Positions 21,870-30,723 of a stretch of 55,767 bases of DNA are shown in pieces; positions within the stretch are counted from its first letter, which is position 1, and every line of letters begins with the position of its first letter. The DNA is taken from contig JAFARC010000029.1 of NCBI GenBank assembly GCA_019245755.1, forward strand, positions 1 to 55,767, written 5' to 3'. The notes beneath the pieces are model-generated. The model searched no databases. It had not been told where the DNA came from and was given only the letters and a program-made list of their open reading frames with translations. Position numbers and translations under genes: made by a program. This stretch comes from Mycobacteriaceae bacterium. GTDB taxonomy: Bacteria > Actinomycetota > Actinomycetes > Mycobacteriales > Mycobacteriaceae.

Positions 21870-22520
21870 ATGAAAGTTATGGGTCGGGTGCTGGTTGCCG
21901 CCGTGGCTGTGATGACGGGGGTGGCCGCCGCGACGTTCGCCGGGCCGGGCACCTCGCGGGCCGGCCTGGACAACGAGCTGAGCGTCGTCGACGGCGCCGG
22001 TCGCACGCTGACGGTTCAGCAGTGGGACACGTTCCTCAACGGGGTGTATCCGCTGGACCGCAACCGGTTGACCCGGGAGTGGTTCCACTCCGGCAAGGCC
22101 GTCTACCACGTCACCGACGGGGAGTCCGCCAAAGCCAGCGACTTCACCGGCACGTTGGAGCTGGGCTACCAGATCGGCTTCCCCTGGTCGCTGGGCGTGG
22201 GAGTGAACTTCAGCTACACCACCCCCAACATCAACCTGGACCAGACCTCGATCGGGACGACCAACAACCTGGTCGTCACCTCCCCGCCGCTGTTCCCCGG
22301 GGTGTCCATATCCGCCGACCTCGGTAACGGGCCGGGCATCCAGGAGGTGGCCACGTTCTCCGTCGATGTCGCCGGTCCCGATGGCGCGGTGGCGGTGTCC
22401 AACGCGCACGGCACCGTGACCGGCGCAGCCGGCGGGGTGCTGCTGCGCCCGTTCGCGAGGCTGATCTCCAAGACCGGTGACAGCGTCACCACCTACGGCG
22501 AGCCCTGGAACATGAACTAG
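21870..22520 (+). CDS. MspA-family outer membrane porin
   Basis: Forms a water-filled channel in the mycobacterial outer membrane for small hydrophilic solutes. 216 residues: a 31-residue signal peptide (cut after GTSRA) and a mature chain of 185, against 184 for MspA, starting GLDNELSVVDG. Strands TLTVQQWDTFLNGV, LDRNRLTREWFHSG, TLELGYQIGFPWSLGVG and the C-terminus DSVTTYGEPWNMN are nearly identical to MspA. The constriction loop differs: INLDQTSIG replaces ILIDDGDIT, so one of the three Asp remains. The frame opens further upstream, but the signal peptide fixes the start. Absent from the tuberculosis complex. Confidence 0.95.
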   Translation: MKVMGRVLVAAVAVMTGVAAATFAGPGTSRAGLDNELSVVDGAGRTLTVQQWDTFLNGVYPLDRNRLTREWFHSGKAVYHVTDGESAKASDFTGTLELGYQIGFPWSLGVGVNFSYTTPNINLDQTSIGTTNNLVVTSPPLFPGVSISADLGNGPGIQEVATFSVDVAGPDGAVAVSNAHGTVTGAAGGVLLRPFARLISKTGDSVTTYGEPWNMN

Positions 22521-22549
22521 GACGGCGACAATCGGCGCCGACGTACCTA

Positions 22550-22555
22550 TAGAGT
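22550..22555 (+). promoter_or_regulatory. -10 element of the FHA/ABC transporter gene
   Basis: TAGAGT lies eight bases before the ATG at 22564, inside the 43-base gap after the porin, suggesting a leaderless transcript independent of the porin gene. Confidence 0.45.
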
Positions 22556-22563
22556 TGGTGCCG

Positions 22564-25071
22564 ATGAGCCGACCTGCGCCGCCTGCGCTTACCGTTCGCA
22601 CCGACGGATCGCAGCGCACTTTCGCACCCGGCCACGATGTGGTCATCGGACGTGATCTCCGCGCCGACGTGCGGGTGGCGCACCCACTGGTGTCGCGTGC
22701 GCATGTCGTGCTGCGGTTCGACCGCGGTCGCTGGGTGGCCATCGACAACGGCAGCCTCAACGGCATCTTCGTCGACCACCGCCGGGTGCCGTCGGTGGAG
22801 ATCCGCGACGGGCAGACGATCCACATCGGCAACCCCGACGGCCCGCGGGTCACCTTCGAGGTGGGTCGACACACCGGCTCGGCGGGACGCCCGCCACAAA
22901 CGACCGCGGTTCCGGCACCGCAGCGGGCGAGCGTGTCCTTCCACACGCCGCAGCCCTCGATGTCATCGCGGTCGCCGTATCCGCCCAGCACGTCGCAGCC
23001 GGTTCGGCCGACCAGCGCGCCGCAGCCGAACTATCAGACGCCGACCCAGATCGGGCCGCCGCCGAGCCGCGGCACCAGCGAGACGTCGAACCTGGCGACC
23101 AGCATGATGCGGATTCTGCGTGGCGGCGGCGGCGGCACGGCCCCCCGCGTGCCCGGGTCGGTCACGATCGGTCGGGCCACCGACAACGACATCGTGATCC
23201 CCGACGTGCTGGCGTCGCGCCACCACGCCACACTGGTGCCAACGCCGACCGGCCTGGAGATCCAGGACAACCGCAGCATCAACGGCACGTTCGTCAACGG
23301 CACGCGGGTCGACGCGGCGCTGCTGCGTGAGGGCGACGTCATCACGATCGGCAACGTCGACCTGGTGTTCTCGGGCGGCACGCTGGTGCGTCGCACCGAG
23401 ACCGAGGCCGCCACCCGGACCGGCGGGCTGGAGGTTCGGGGCGTCAGCCTGACCGTCGAGCACGACCGCACGCTGCTGGACAACATCTCGTTCGCCGCCC
23501 GCCCAGGCACGCTGACCGCGGTGATCGGGCCATCGGGTGCCGGCAAGTCGACGTTGGCCAGGGTGATCGTCGGTGCCACCCACCCGTCCCGCGGCAAGGT
23601 GTCGTTCGAGGGCCACGACATTCACGCCGAGTACGCGTCGCTGCGCAGCCGCATCGGCATGGTGCCGCAGGACGACGTCGTGCACCGGCAGCTGACGATT
23701 GAGCAGGCGCTCGGTTATGCCGCGGAGTTGCGGCTGCCACCGGACACCAGCAAGGAGGACCGGCGGCAGGTGATCGCCCAGGTGCTCGAGGAACTCGAGC
23801 TGACGCCGCACGCGCAGAAACGCGTCGACAAGTTGTCCGGCGGGCAGCGCAAACGCGCGTCGGTTGCGATGGAGTTGCTCACCGGCCCGTCGCTGCTCAT
23901 CCTCGACGAGCCAACCTCCGGCCTGGACCCGGCGCTGGACCGGCAGGTAATGACCATGCTGCGCCAGCTTGCCGACGCAGGCCGGGTGGTCGTGGTAGTC
24001 ACCCACTCGCTGACCTACCTCGACGTCTGCGACCAGGTGCTGCTGCTGGCGCCCGGCGGTAAGACCGCGTTCTGCGGCCCGCCCGGCCAGATCGGCCGGG
24101 CCATGGGCACCACCAACTGGGCCGACATCTTCTCCACCGTCGGCGCCGACCCCGACGCGGCGAACCGCCGGTTTCTGGCGCAGACCGGTCCACCACCGCC
24201 GCCGCCGGAGACCGAAAAACCGTCCGACCTGGGCAAGCCGGTGCACACCAGTCTGCGGCGGCAGTTCTCCACCATCGCGCGGCGCCAGATCCGGCTGATC
24301 GTCTCCGACCGCGGCTACTTCGCGTTCCTGGCGGTGCTGCCGTTTATCCTCGGCGTGCTGTCCCTGGCGGTGCCGGGCCACGTGGGCTTCGGGATCCCCG
24401 ACCCGTTGGGCACCGCGCCCAACGAGCCGGGCCAGATCCTGGTGCTGCTCAACGTCGGCGCGATCTTCATGGGCACCGCGCTGACGATCCGTGACCTCAT
24501 CGGTGAGCGCCCGATCTTCCGCCGCGAGCAGGCGGTCGGCTTGTCGACGAGCGCCTACCTGTTGGCCAAGGTGTGCGTGTACTGCACCGCGGCGATTATG
24601 CAGTCGGCGATCCTGGTCGCGATCGTGATGTACGGCAAGGGTCAGCCCACCCAGGGTGCGGTCGTGCTGGGTAATCCGGGCCTGGAATTATTCGTCGACA
24701 TCGCCGCCACCTGCGTGGCCTCGGCGATTCTGGGATTGGCCCTGTCGGCGCTGGCGCGCACCCCCGACCAGATCATGCCGCTGCTGGTGGTGTCGATCAT
24801 GTCGCAGCTGGTGTTCTCCGGCGGAATGATCCCGGTGACCGACCGGTTAATGCTCGACCAGCTGTCCTGGTTCACCCCGGCGCGCTGGGGGTTCGCGGCG
24901 TCGGCGTCGACCGTCGACCTGATCAAGCTGGTGCCGGGCCCGCTGACGCCGAAGGACTCGCACTGGCAGCACACCCCGAAAGCGTGGATCTTCGACATGG
25001 CGATGCTGGGGGTGCTGAGCTTCGGCTACGCCGGTCTCGTCCGGTGGAAGATCCGGCTCAAAGGCGGCTGA
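22564..25071 (+). CDS. Rv1747-type ABC exporter with two FHA domains
   Basis: A membrane exporter regulated by Ser/Thr phosphorylation. 835 residues in order: FHA1 (about 24-85: GRDLRADVRVAHPLVSRAH), a Pro/Ser/Thr-rich linker, FHA2 (about 200-262: GRATDNDIVI, SRHHATL), an ABC ATPase with Walker A at 322-329 (GPSGAGKS), signature LSGGQRKR at 424 and Walker B with Asp448-Glu449, then a C-terminal ABC2-type domain with six membrane segments. It aligns with Rv1747 throughout; the linker keeps GTSETSNLATSMM, near a known phosphothreonine of Rv1747. There the partner kinase pknF is adjacent; here the neighbours are the porin and the conservon. Proposed cargo in Mtb is a cell-wall phosphoinositide; not testable here. 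Confidence 0.92.
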   Translation: MSRPAPPALTVRTDGSQRTFAPGHDVVIGRDLRADVRVAHPLVSRAHVVLRFDRGRWVAIDNGSLNGIFVDHRRVPSVEIRDGQTIHIGNPDGPRVTFEVGRHTGSAGRPPQTTAVPAPQRASVSFHTPQPSMSSRSPYPPSTSQPVRPTSAPQPNYQTPTQIGPPPSRGTSETSNLATSMMRILRGGGGGTAPRVPGSVTIGRATDNDIVIPDVLASRHHATLVPTPTGLEIQDNRSINGTFVNGTRVDAALLREGDVITIGNVDLVFSGGTLVRRTETEAATRTGGLEVRGVSLTVEHDRTLLDNISFAARPGTLTAVIGPSGAGKSTLARVIVGATHPSRGKVSFEGHDIHAEYASLRSRIGMVPQDDVVHRQLTIEQALGYAAELRLPPDTSKEDRRQVIAQVLEELELTPHAQKRVDKLSGGQRKRASVAMELLTGPSLLILDEPTSGLDPALDRQVMTMLRQLADAGRVVVVVTHSLTYLDVCDQVLLLAPGGKTAFCGPPGQIGRAMGTTNWADIFSTVGADPDAANRRFLAQTGPPPPPPETEKPSDLGKPVHTSLRRQFSTIARRQIRLIVSDRGYFAFLAVLPFILGVLSLAVPGHVGFGIPDPLGTAPNEPGQILVLLNVGAIFMGTALTIRDLIGERPIFRREQAVGLSTSAYLLAKVCVYCTAAIMQSAILVAIVMYGKGQPTQGAVVLGNPGLELFVDIAATCVASAILGLALSALARTPDQIMPLLVVSIMSQLVFSGGMIPVTDRLMLDQLSWFTPARWGFAASASTVDLIKLVPGPLTPKDSHWQHTPKAWIFDMAMLGVLSFGYAGLVRWKIRLKGG

Positions 25072-25084
25072 CGGCGAATCGGCC

Positions 25085-25702
25085 TCAGCGGCGCGGCGGG
25101 GTGAGCTGCTGCAGCGCGTACTCGGCGATGGCGATCAGCGCGTCCTTGGTCGAATCGCGTTCGCGCGCATCGACGGTGATGACCGGAATACCGGCGGGCA
25201 GCGAAAGCGCTTTGCGCACTTCGTCCGTCGGGTAGCGCGGGGCGCCGTCGAATTCGTTGACCGCGATCAGAAAGGGCAGCCTTCTGGCCTCGAAGAAGTC
25301 GACGGCGGCGAAGCTGTCCTGCAGCCTGCGGCAGTCGACGAGGATGATCGCGCCAATCGCGCCGCGCACCAGGTCGTCCCACATGAACCAGAAGCGCCGC
25401 TGACCCGGCGTGCCGAACAGGTAGAGAACCAGGTCGTCGTCCGCGAGGGTGATCCGGCCGAAGTCCATCGCGACGGTGGTGGTCCGCTTGTCCGGCGTCT
25501 CTTCGAGCATGTCGAGCCCGGCGGACACGTCGGTGAGGATCGCCTCCGTACGCAGCGGCATGATCTCCGAGACCGCGCCGACGAACGTGGTCTTGCCGGC
25601 CCCGAAGCCGCCCGCGATGACGATCTTGGTGGATGCGGCGTGCGCCGTTGCGTTGCCCACCGCGTCGTTCTCTGCGTCGTTCTCAGAGTGCGCGTAGACC
25701 AC
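25085..25702 (-). CDS. Conservon GTPase (CvnD-type, Rv3362c-like)
   Basis: A 205-residue small GTPase-like protein. The P-loop is GGFGAGKTT (residues 31-39), switch II is LFGTPGQRRFWFMW, and the base-recognition motif is NEFD. It is the last gene of the four-gene conservon and overlaps the DUF742 gene by 20 bases. In M. smegmatis the corresponding gene is mfpB, next to mfpA; here mfpA is missing and the ABC exporter ends 13 bases away on the other strand. Confidence 0.92.
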   Translation of the reverse strand: MVYAHSENDAENDAVGNATAHAASTKIVIAGGFGAGKTTFVGAVSEIMPLRTEAILTDVSAGLDMLEETPDKRTTTVAMDFGRITLADDDLVLYLFGTPGQRRFWFMWDDLVRGAIGAIILVDCRRLQDSFAAVDFFEARRLPFLIAVNEFDGAPRYPTDEVRKALSLPAGIPVITVDARERDSTKDALIAIAEYALQQLTPPRR

Positions 25703-26057
25703 GCAGCGTCCTTCCTATCAACTCGCGGCGTTCCTCGAGTGTCGAATGGTCGTCAAGGGTGTGCAGCACCCGTAGGTAGCCCTGCGTCACGAGGTCCCCC
25801 ACCAGGACGCGCGCCACGCCGAGCGGCAACCCGAGCCGGGCCGCGATCTCGGCGACCGACGGCCGGGTGACGCACAGCTCCACGATCTCCCCTCTGACGT
25901 CGTTGGGTAGCCACCGGTGAAAGCGCGCCGACTCCAGCGCCTCGATCGACGCCTCCAGCGGAAGGACGACACTCGAGCTCGTCCGGCCGGCCGTCAAAGT
26001 GTACGGGCGGACCAGCTTGGGCTCATTCGCCGGTGCCGGCGTGTCGGGTGTGTCCAT
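25683..26057 (-). CDS. DUF742 conservon protein (CvnC-type, Rv3363c-like)
   Basis: 124 residues. The core RPYTLTAGRT and the winged-helix-like PSVAEIAARLGLPLGVARVLVGDLVTQGYL are typical of DUF742, which is thought to act with the GTPase in a membrane-associated signalling complex. It starts six bases after the roadblock gene stop and overlaps the GTPase gene. Confidence 0.92.
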   Translation of the reverse strand: MDTPDTPAPANEPKLVRPYTLTAGRTSSSVVLPLEASIEALESARFHRWLPNDVRGEIVELCVTRPSVAEIAARLGLPLGVARVLVGDLVTQGYLRVLHTLDDHSTLEERRELIGRTLRGLRAL

Positions 26058-26063
26058 CGCGGC

Positions 26064-26537
26064 TCACGAGGGTTGGGGGGTCCGTCTCGGCGACTTCACC
26101 ACACCGCCCACCCGCTCGACGAGGATGGCCATCTCATAGCCGACCTGGCCGATGTCGCACGAGGCGGTGGCCAACGTCGCCAAGTGCGAGCCGTCGCCCA
26201 CCCGCATCAGCAGCAGATAGCCGTTCTCCATCTCGACGACCGATTGCAGCACCTGCCCACCGTCGAACAGCTGCGCCGCACCGGTCGACAGGCTGGCCAG
26301 ACCCGAGCTCACCGCGGCCAGCTGGTCCGCGCGTTCCTTGGGCAGGTGCTCGCTGGCGGCGACCAACAGGCCGTCCGCCGACACGAGTACCGCGTGCGTC
26401 ACCCCGGGCACTTCGCGGGCGAAGTTCGACACCAGCCAATCCAGCGACTTGGTCTGCGGCGAAGCTGACGGGTCGGTCTTGTTATCCACTGCTCTGGCTA
26501 TCCGATTTTCTCTGGCTATTCTTCGCTGGCTATTCAT
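26064..26537 (-). CDS. Roadblock/LC7-domain conservon protein (CvnB-type, Rv3364c-like)
   Basis: Roadblock domain from [34 protein letters not shown] through [18 protein letters not shown] to [13 protein letters not shown]. Such proteins regulate small GTPases, here presumably the product of the fourth gene. The ATG at 26537 overlaps the kinase stop by eight bases and gives 157 residues; a GTG at 26489 would remove a basic 16-residue leader and come closer to the Mtb length of 130. Short direct repeats (CTGGCTAT, three copies) occupy this junction, which may explain the longer leader. Confidence 0.9.
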   Translation of the reverse strand: MNSQRRIARENRIARAVDNKTDPSASPQTKSLDWLVSNFAREVPGVTHAVLVSADGLLVAASEHLPKERADQLAAVSSGLASLSTGAAQLFDGGQVLQSVVEMENGYLLLMRVGDGSHLATLATASCDIGQVGYEMAILVERVGGVVKSPRRTPQPS

Positions 26538-29190
26538 TGTCGGGGCCGGTATCCCGGGCATGGGACCGACCAGCACGAACACCGGTCCAATGGCTGGACA
26601 ACGACGTGCGAACCGCGTCCGGATCGCGTCGAAGCGGTTCCCCGGCCGGGGATGTTACCCCGTTGTCGTCGTCGGGCTTGCGGTGCGCTGCGCCGTTCGG
26701 GCGGCCCGGCACCAGCCGGGCGCCCGGCTCGCGCATCGGCAGCCCCTGCTCGGTGTGGGCGTTGACCGGCGCCTGCTCGGCTTGTTCGGCCGCGGCCCAC
26801 CCGCTGTCCCACACCGACTCCCAGGACTGCAGCGGCTGCATCAGCGTTTCGGGGTCGATCAGCCACTCCGACACCAACCGCTGGAAGATCACGTCGGTGT
26901 CCTCGGCCCTGTCGGCCTCGGCCCTGTCGGCCTTGGCCGGCGCGCCGTTGGCCGGTGACCGCGAGAAGAACGCCGACGTGTCGGCCGGCGTGCGGGTGCT
27001 TTCGGAGGCCGACTCGGGGGTGCTTCCGGAGGCCGGCTCGGGGGTGCTTTCGGAGGCCGGCTCGGGGGTGCTTTCGGAGGCGGGCTCGGGGGTGCCGAGG
27101 ATTCCGCTGGCCCCGGGGTCGCGCCGCGGCAGCGACGAGAGCGACGCGTCCTGCTGTGCGGACCCGTTGCGATACGCCTCGCCGAATGGGCCGCCCTGCA
27201 TCGCGGTGGGCACCTCGTCGAGCGGGTGCGCCATCGCGGCCTGCGGCGCCGCGCCCAGATCGGCGCGGTCCGGGCCGCCATGTGCTGCCGACGTGGCGAT
27301 CAACTCGGCGGGCACGAAGATGCCCGCCGTCGTCCCCGATCGCGGTTCGCCGACCACCGAGCTGCGCAGCCGGACGACCAGCCCGTGCTGCGCGGCCAGC
27401 CGGCCGACCACGAACAGGCCCATGTGCCGGGCGGTATACGGGGTGACCTCGCCGCCGGACTCCAGGCGCATGTTGGCCATGCGCAGGTCGCCCTCGGCCA
27501 TGCCGAGGCCCATATCGCTCACCTCGATGACCAGGCCGCGGTTGCCGGTGTGTACCGCACTGATGCGCACCGGCGAGGCCGGCGGCGAGTAGCGCAACGC
27601 GTTGTCGATCAACTCGGCGAGCAGGTGAACGATGTCCCCGGCGACCGAGCCCCCCAGCGAGCTGTCGGGGACCGTGGCGGTGACGACGCGCTGATAGTCC
27701 TCCACCTGGGAGGCCGCCGCGTTGATCACAGACGCAACCGGCACCGGCTCGGCCTGTTCGCGCCGCAGCCTCGCCCCGGCCAGCACCAGCAGGTTGGTGC
27801 CATTGCGCCGCATCCGCGCGGCGAGGTGGTCGAGCTTGAACAGGCTGTCGAGGCGCTGCGGGTCGTCCTCGTCGCGCTCGAGGCTGTCGATCAACGACAG
27901 CTGCTGGTCGACCAGCGAACGGCTGCGCCGCGACAGCGTCTCGAACATGTCGCTGACCTGCAGCTGCAGCCTGGCCTGCTCGCCCGCCATCATCAGCGCC
28001 TGCTCGTGCAGTTCGTCGACGGCATGGGCGACCTGGCCGACCTCCTCGGTGCTGTACACCGGGATCGGCTCGACGGACGGCAACTCGTCACCGGCGCGCA
28101 CCCGTTCGATCTCGGCCGGCAGGTCCTCGTGGGCGGCCCTGAGCGCCCCGGCCCGCAGCCGCCGCAGCGGCAGGACCAGCGACCGGGCCACCAGGAGCAC
28201 CAGCAGCAAGCCCACGACGATCGCCGCGGTGACGATCGCGGCGTCCCGGATCGCGGCCGAGCGCGCCGAATCGGCGCGGGCGTCCACCGCCCCGGTGACC
28301 GACGAGGTGCTGTCGTCGATCACCCTGGCGGCGACCTGGTCGGTGCTCTGCAGCGACTGCAGCAGCTGCGGGTTACCGGGCAGGGTCGCGGAGGGATCCG
28401 ACATGGTCGCCATGCGGCCAACCATCTCGTGCTGAAGCTTCTGTGCATCCGGTGAGCCGACGCCCAGCACCTGGCTCATCCCAAACAGCGTCGACGGCTC
28501 GGTGCCGGCCAGCGTGATCATCGACGTCCGCAGCTCCGGCTCGGGCAGGTCCCCGCCCCTGTTGACCAGCAACTGCTGCATCAGCATCTGGCCGCGGGCG
28601 CCGACCGCACGGCTGAGGCCCTGGGCCTGGGCGCGGATCTGCTGGTCGTCGATGCGGACCGATCCGTCGATCGCCTCCTGGGCGGTCATCAGGATCGGCG
28701 CGTAGGTGGTCACCTCATCGCGCAGCGGGATGGCGTTGGATTGGACCTTGTCCAGCAGGGCTGGACCGGCGTTGAGCAGCGTCGAGATGCCGGAGCGGAT
28801 GTCGGGGGCCACATCGGTGTCGGCCAGCTGCCGCTGCAGGGCCGCCCTGCTCCGGTCGAGGTTGCCGCGCGCGGCCTGCGGGTCAGTGCCGGTGGAGTTG
28901 GCCAGCAGCGCGTCGTTCAGGGCCGACATGTACCTTTCGATCGGCTGCACCATGTGCGCGCGGTCGGCGGCAAGCCTCAGGTCAGACGCCTGATGGACGC
29001 TGTTGTAGATCCGCATGCCGCCGAACGCGACCGCCAGCGCGGTCGGTATCAGCGCGATCGCCAACACCTTCCAACGCACCGACCAGTTCGACGGGGACCA
29101 CCGCGACGGGCGCCGGGCCGGTGCGGCGTTCGGCGACTCGACCTCGGTGGCCGGCTCCTCGGACAGCGTCGGGCGCGCAAACATGGTCAT
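26530..29190 (-). CDS. Conservon sensor histidine kinase-like protein (CvnA-type, Rv3365c-like)
   Basis: With the ATG at 29190 the protein has 886 residues. In order: cytoplasmic Pro-rich leader, membrane segment ([18 protein letters not shown]), a large extracellular nitrate/nitrite-sensing-like helical domain, a second membrane segment ([17 protein letters not shown]), a HAMP-like linker, helices ending [14 protein letters not shown], and an ATPase domain with [12 protein letters not shown] and SDMGLGM. The C-terminal 230 residues are low complexity and carry four 8-residue repeats. It starts the operon for roadblock, DUF742 and GTPase proteins. The frame extends 36 codons upstream; ATG 29184 is an alternative. 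Confidence 0.92.
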   Translation of the reverse strand: MTMFARPTLSEEPATEVESPNAAPARRPSRWSPSNWSVRWKVLAIALIPTALAVAFGGMRIYNSVHQASDLRLAADRAHMVQPIERYMSALNDALLANSTGTDPQAARGNLDRSRAALQRQLADTDVAPDIRSGISTLLNAGPALLDKVQSNAIPLRDEVTTYAPILMTAQEAIDGSVRIDDQQIRAQAQGLSRAVGARGQMLMQQLLVNRGGDLPEPELRTSMITLAGTEPSTLFGMSQVLGVGSPDAQKLQHEMVGRMATMSDPSATLPGNPQLLQSLQSTDQVAARVIDDSTSSVTGAVDARADSARSAAIRDAAIVTAAIVVGLLLVLLVARSLVLPLRRLRAGALRAAHEDLPAEIERVRAGDELPSVEPIPVYSTEEVGQVAHAVDELHEQALMMAGEQARLQLQVSDMFETLSRRSRSLVDQQLSLIDSLERDEDDPQRLDSLFKLDHLAARMRRNGTNLLVLAGARLRREQAEPVPVASVINAAASQVEDYQRVVTATVPDSSLGGSVAGDIVHLLAELIDNALRYSPPASPVRISAVHTGNRGLVIEVSDMGLGMAEGDLRMANMRLESGGEVTPYTARHMGLFVVGRLAAQHGLVVRLRSSVVGEPRSGTTAGIFVPAELIATSAAHGGPDRADLGAAPQAAMAHPLDEVPTAMQGGPFGEAYRNGSAQQDASLSSLPRRDPGASGILGTPEPASESTPEPASESTPEPASGSTPESASESTRTPADTSAFFSRSPANGAPAKADRAEADRAEDTDVIFQRLVSEWLIDPETLMQPLQSWESVWDSGWAAAEQAEQAPVNAHTEQGLPMREPGARLVPGRPNGAAHRKPDDDNGVTSPAGEPLRRDPDAVRTSLSSHWTGVRAGRSHARDTGPDNE
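26994..27089 (-). repeat. Four 24-base tandem repeats in the sensor kinase tail
   Basis: Units of GGGTGCTTTCGGAGGCCGGC plus TCGG, differing at one or two bases, follow without gaps. They encode tandem octapeptides of the type PEPASEST. The unit length is a multiple of three, so copy number can vary without breaking the frame. Confidence 0.9.
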
Positions 29191-29434
29191 CGGACCATGG
29201 CGCTTTCGACTGGTGCTGCGAATTGTTGAATTAGCGCGTCGTTCATGAACTTTCCTGCGAATTGACCCGAGCTCGGGCGGGCGGTAAACGCCTGGCAACC
29301 CGACGAGTATGCCAGTGATTGTGCTGGTGTACCAACAATTCTTACTGAACAGACAGACTTAGCGGGGCCCGTGCGGCTCGCCGTGAATAGTAGCCGAGCA
29401 AATTCCCGGCGGCCCGGCTGCCATCATTTGCAGA

Positions 29435-29899
29435 ATGTTCCGGGTGATGTTTTACTCTCCGCGTATCGCGCCCAACACGGGCAACGCGATCCGGATGGCC
29501 GCGGCGACTGGCTGCGAATTGCACCTCGTCGAGCCGTTGGGCTTCGACCTGTCGGAACCGAAGTTGCGCAGGGCCGGTCTGGACTACCACGACCTCGCGT
29601 CGGTCACCGTGCACGGTTCGCTGCCGGCGGCCTGGCAGGCGCTGCGACCGGCGCGCGTCTTCGCGTTCACCGCGCACGCGGAGTCGTCGTTCGCCGACAT
29701 CGACTACCGGCCTGGCGACGTCTTGCTGTTCGGGCCCGAACCCACCGGTTTGACCGCCGACACGCTTGCCGACCCGCAGATCACCGCGCAGCTGCGCATC
29801 CCGATGCTGGCGGGGCGCCGCTCGCTGAACCTGTCCAACGCCGCCGCCGTCGCGGTGTACGAGGCGTGGCGCCAGCACGGCTTCGCCGGTGGGGTGTAG
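29435..29899 (+). CDS. spoU: SpoU-type RNA 2'-O-methyltransferase, TrmL-like (Rv3366-like)
   Basis: 154 residues, the size of the minimal SPOUT methyltransferases such as TrmL, which modify the tRNA wobble base. The three SPOUT motifs are visible: NTGNAIRMAAATG, LLFGPEPTGL and IPMLAGRRSLNLSNAAAVAVYEAWRQ, which forms the trefoil knot. It diverges from the conservon over about 245 bases. RNA substrate is assigned from the family only. Confidence 0.92.
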   Translation: MFRVMFYSPRIAPNTGNAIRMAAATGCELHLVEPLGFDLSEPKLRRAGLDYHDLASVTVHGSLPAAWQALRPARVFAFTAHAESSFADIDYRPGDVLLFGPEPTGLTADTLADPQITAQLRIPMLAGRRSLNLSNAAAVAVYEAWRQHGFAGGV

Positions 29900-29901
29900 G
29901 C

Positions 29902-29949
29902 GCTACCGGTGGTGCCAGCTACCAGTGGTTCCAGCTACCAGTGGTTCCA
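29902..29949. repeat. Three 16-base tandem repeats at the end of the nitroreductase gene
   Basis: GCTACCGGTGGTGCCA, then two identical copies of GCTACCAGTGGTTCCA. The last copy contains the nitroreductase stop and final codons (NHW-stop on the minus strand), so the other copies are duplications of the gene end filling the space before the convergent spoU. Confidence 0.9.
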
Positions 29950-30582
29950 GTGGGTGATGCGGTCGACCGGCAGCCGCTTGGCCGGCCGGAAATCGGTGCC
30001 CTTGGTGTACGCGATCGGGAACAGGCCGCCCTGGCTGTACTCCTGGTACGGGATACCAAGGATCTCGGCGGCCTTGCGTTCGCCGGCGCCGACCAGATGC
30101 AGCGTCGTCCAGGTCGAGCCCAGCCCGCGGGACCGCAGCGCCAGCATGAAGCTCCACGCCGCCGGGAACAGCGACGCCCAGAATGACGCGCTCAATCCCA
30201 GCGGCGCGGTGTCGACGCGGCCCTGCAGACACGGGATCAGCATGACCGGGACCTCGTGCAGGTGCTCGGCGAGGAACTTGGCGGATTCGCTGACCAGTTC
30301 CATGCGCTCGTTTCGGACATCGCCTTCGGCGTAGTTGGGCTTGGGCAGGCTCAGGTACGGCATGGCGTTGGCCCGATATACGTCGGCGAGTGCGTTCTTC
30401 TCGTCGGGGTCGTCGACGAACACCCACTGCCAGCCCTGGGCGTTGGAGCCGGTGGGCGCCTGAATCGCCAGCTCGAGGCATTCGGTGAGCACTTCACGCG
30501 GCACCGGCCTGGTGAGGTCCAGGCGCTTGCGCACCGAGCGGGTGGTGGTCAGGACTTCGTCGAAGGACAGGTTCAGGCTCAT
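29935..30582 (-). CDS. Nitroreductase family protein (Rv3368c-like)
   Basis: A 215-residue FMN-dependent oxidoreductase. The N-terminal TTTRSVRKRLDLTRPVP (FMN phosphate), APTGSNAQGWQW, and the late LGIPYQEYSQGGLFPIAYTKGTDFRPAKR are standard. It reduces nitro compounds or quinones with NAD(P)H; natural substrate unknown. The PE_PGRS gene that separates it from spoU in Mtb is absent. Upstream, 141 bases without a gene lead to the end of dnaE2. Confidence 0.92.
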   Translation of the reverse strand: MSLNLSFDEVLTTTRSVRKRLDLTRPVPREVLTECLELAIQAPTGSNAQGWQWVFVDDPDEKNALADVYRANAMPYLSLPKPNYAEGDVRNERMELVSESAKFLAEHLHEVPVMLIPCLQGRVDTAPLGLSASFWASLFPAAWSFMLALRSRGLGSTWTTLHLVGAGERKAAEILGIPYQEYSQGGLFPIAYTKGTDFRPAKRLPVDRITHWNHW

Positions 30583-30723
30583 GCACGGAGACTACATTCG
30601 CGTCCATGACAGCCGAACTGACGCAAGAGGTTTCCTGATCTTTCCCGATCGATTCGCGAGCGTGCATGTGTTGCGAGATTCCGGCCGATTTTTCGCAATG
30701 GATGCACGTTCGGCGAGAGGGGG

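Noticed and set aside
22963..24381. 472-codon antisense frame in the FHA/ABC exporter gene
   Set aside because: Low-complexity shadow composition; the plus-strand gene has all ABC and FHA motifs.
29935..29949. Repeats after spoU as a hairpin terminator
   Set aside because: They are direct, not inverted, repeats and have no T-run.
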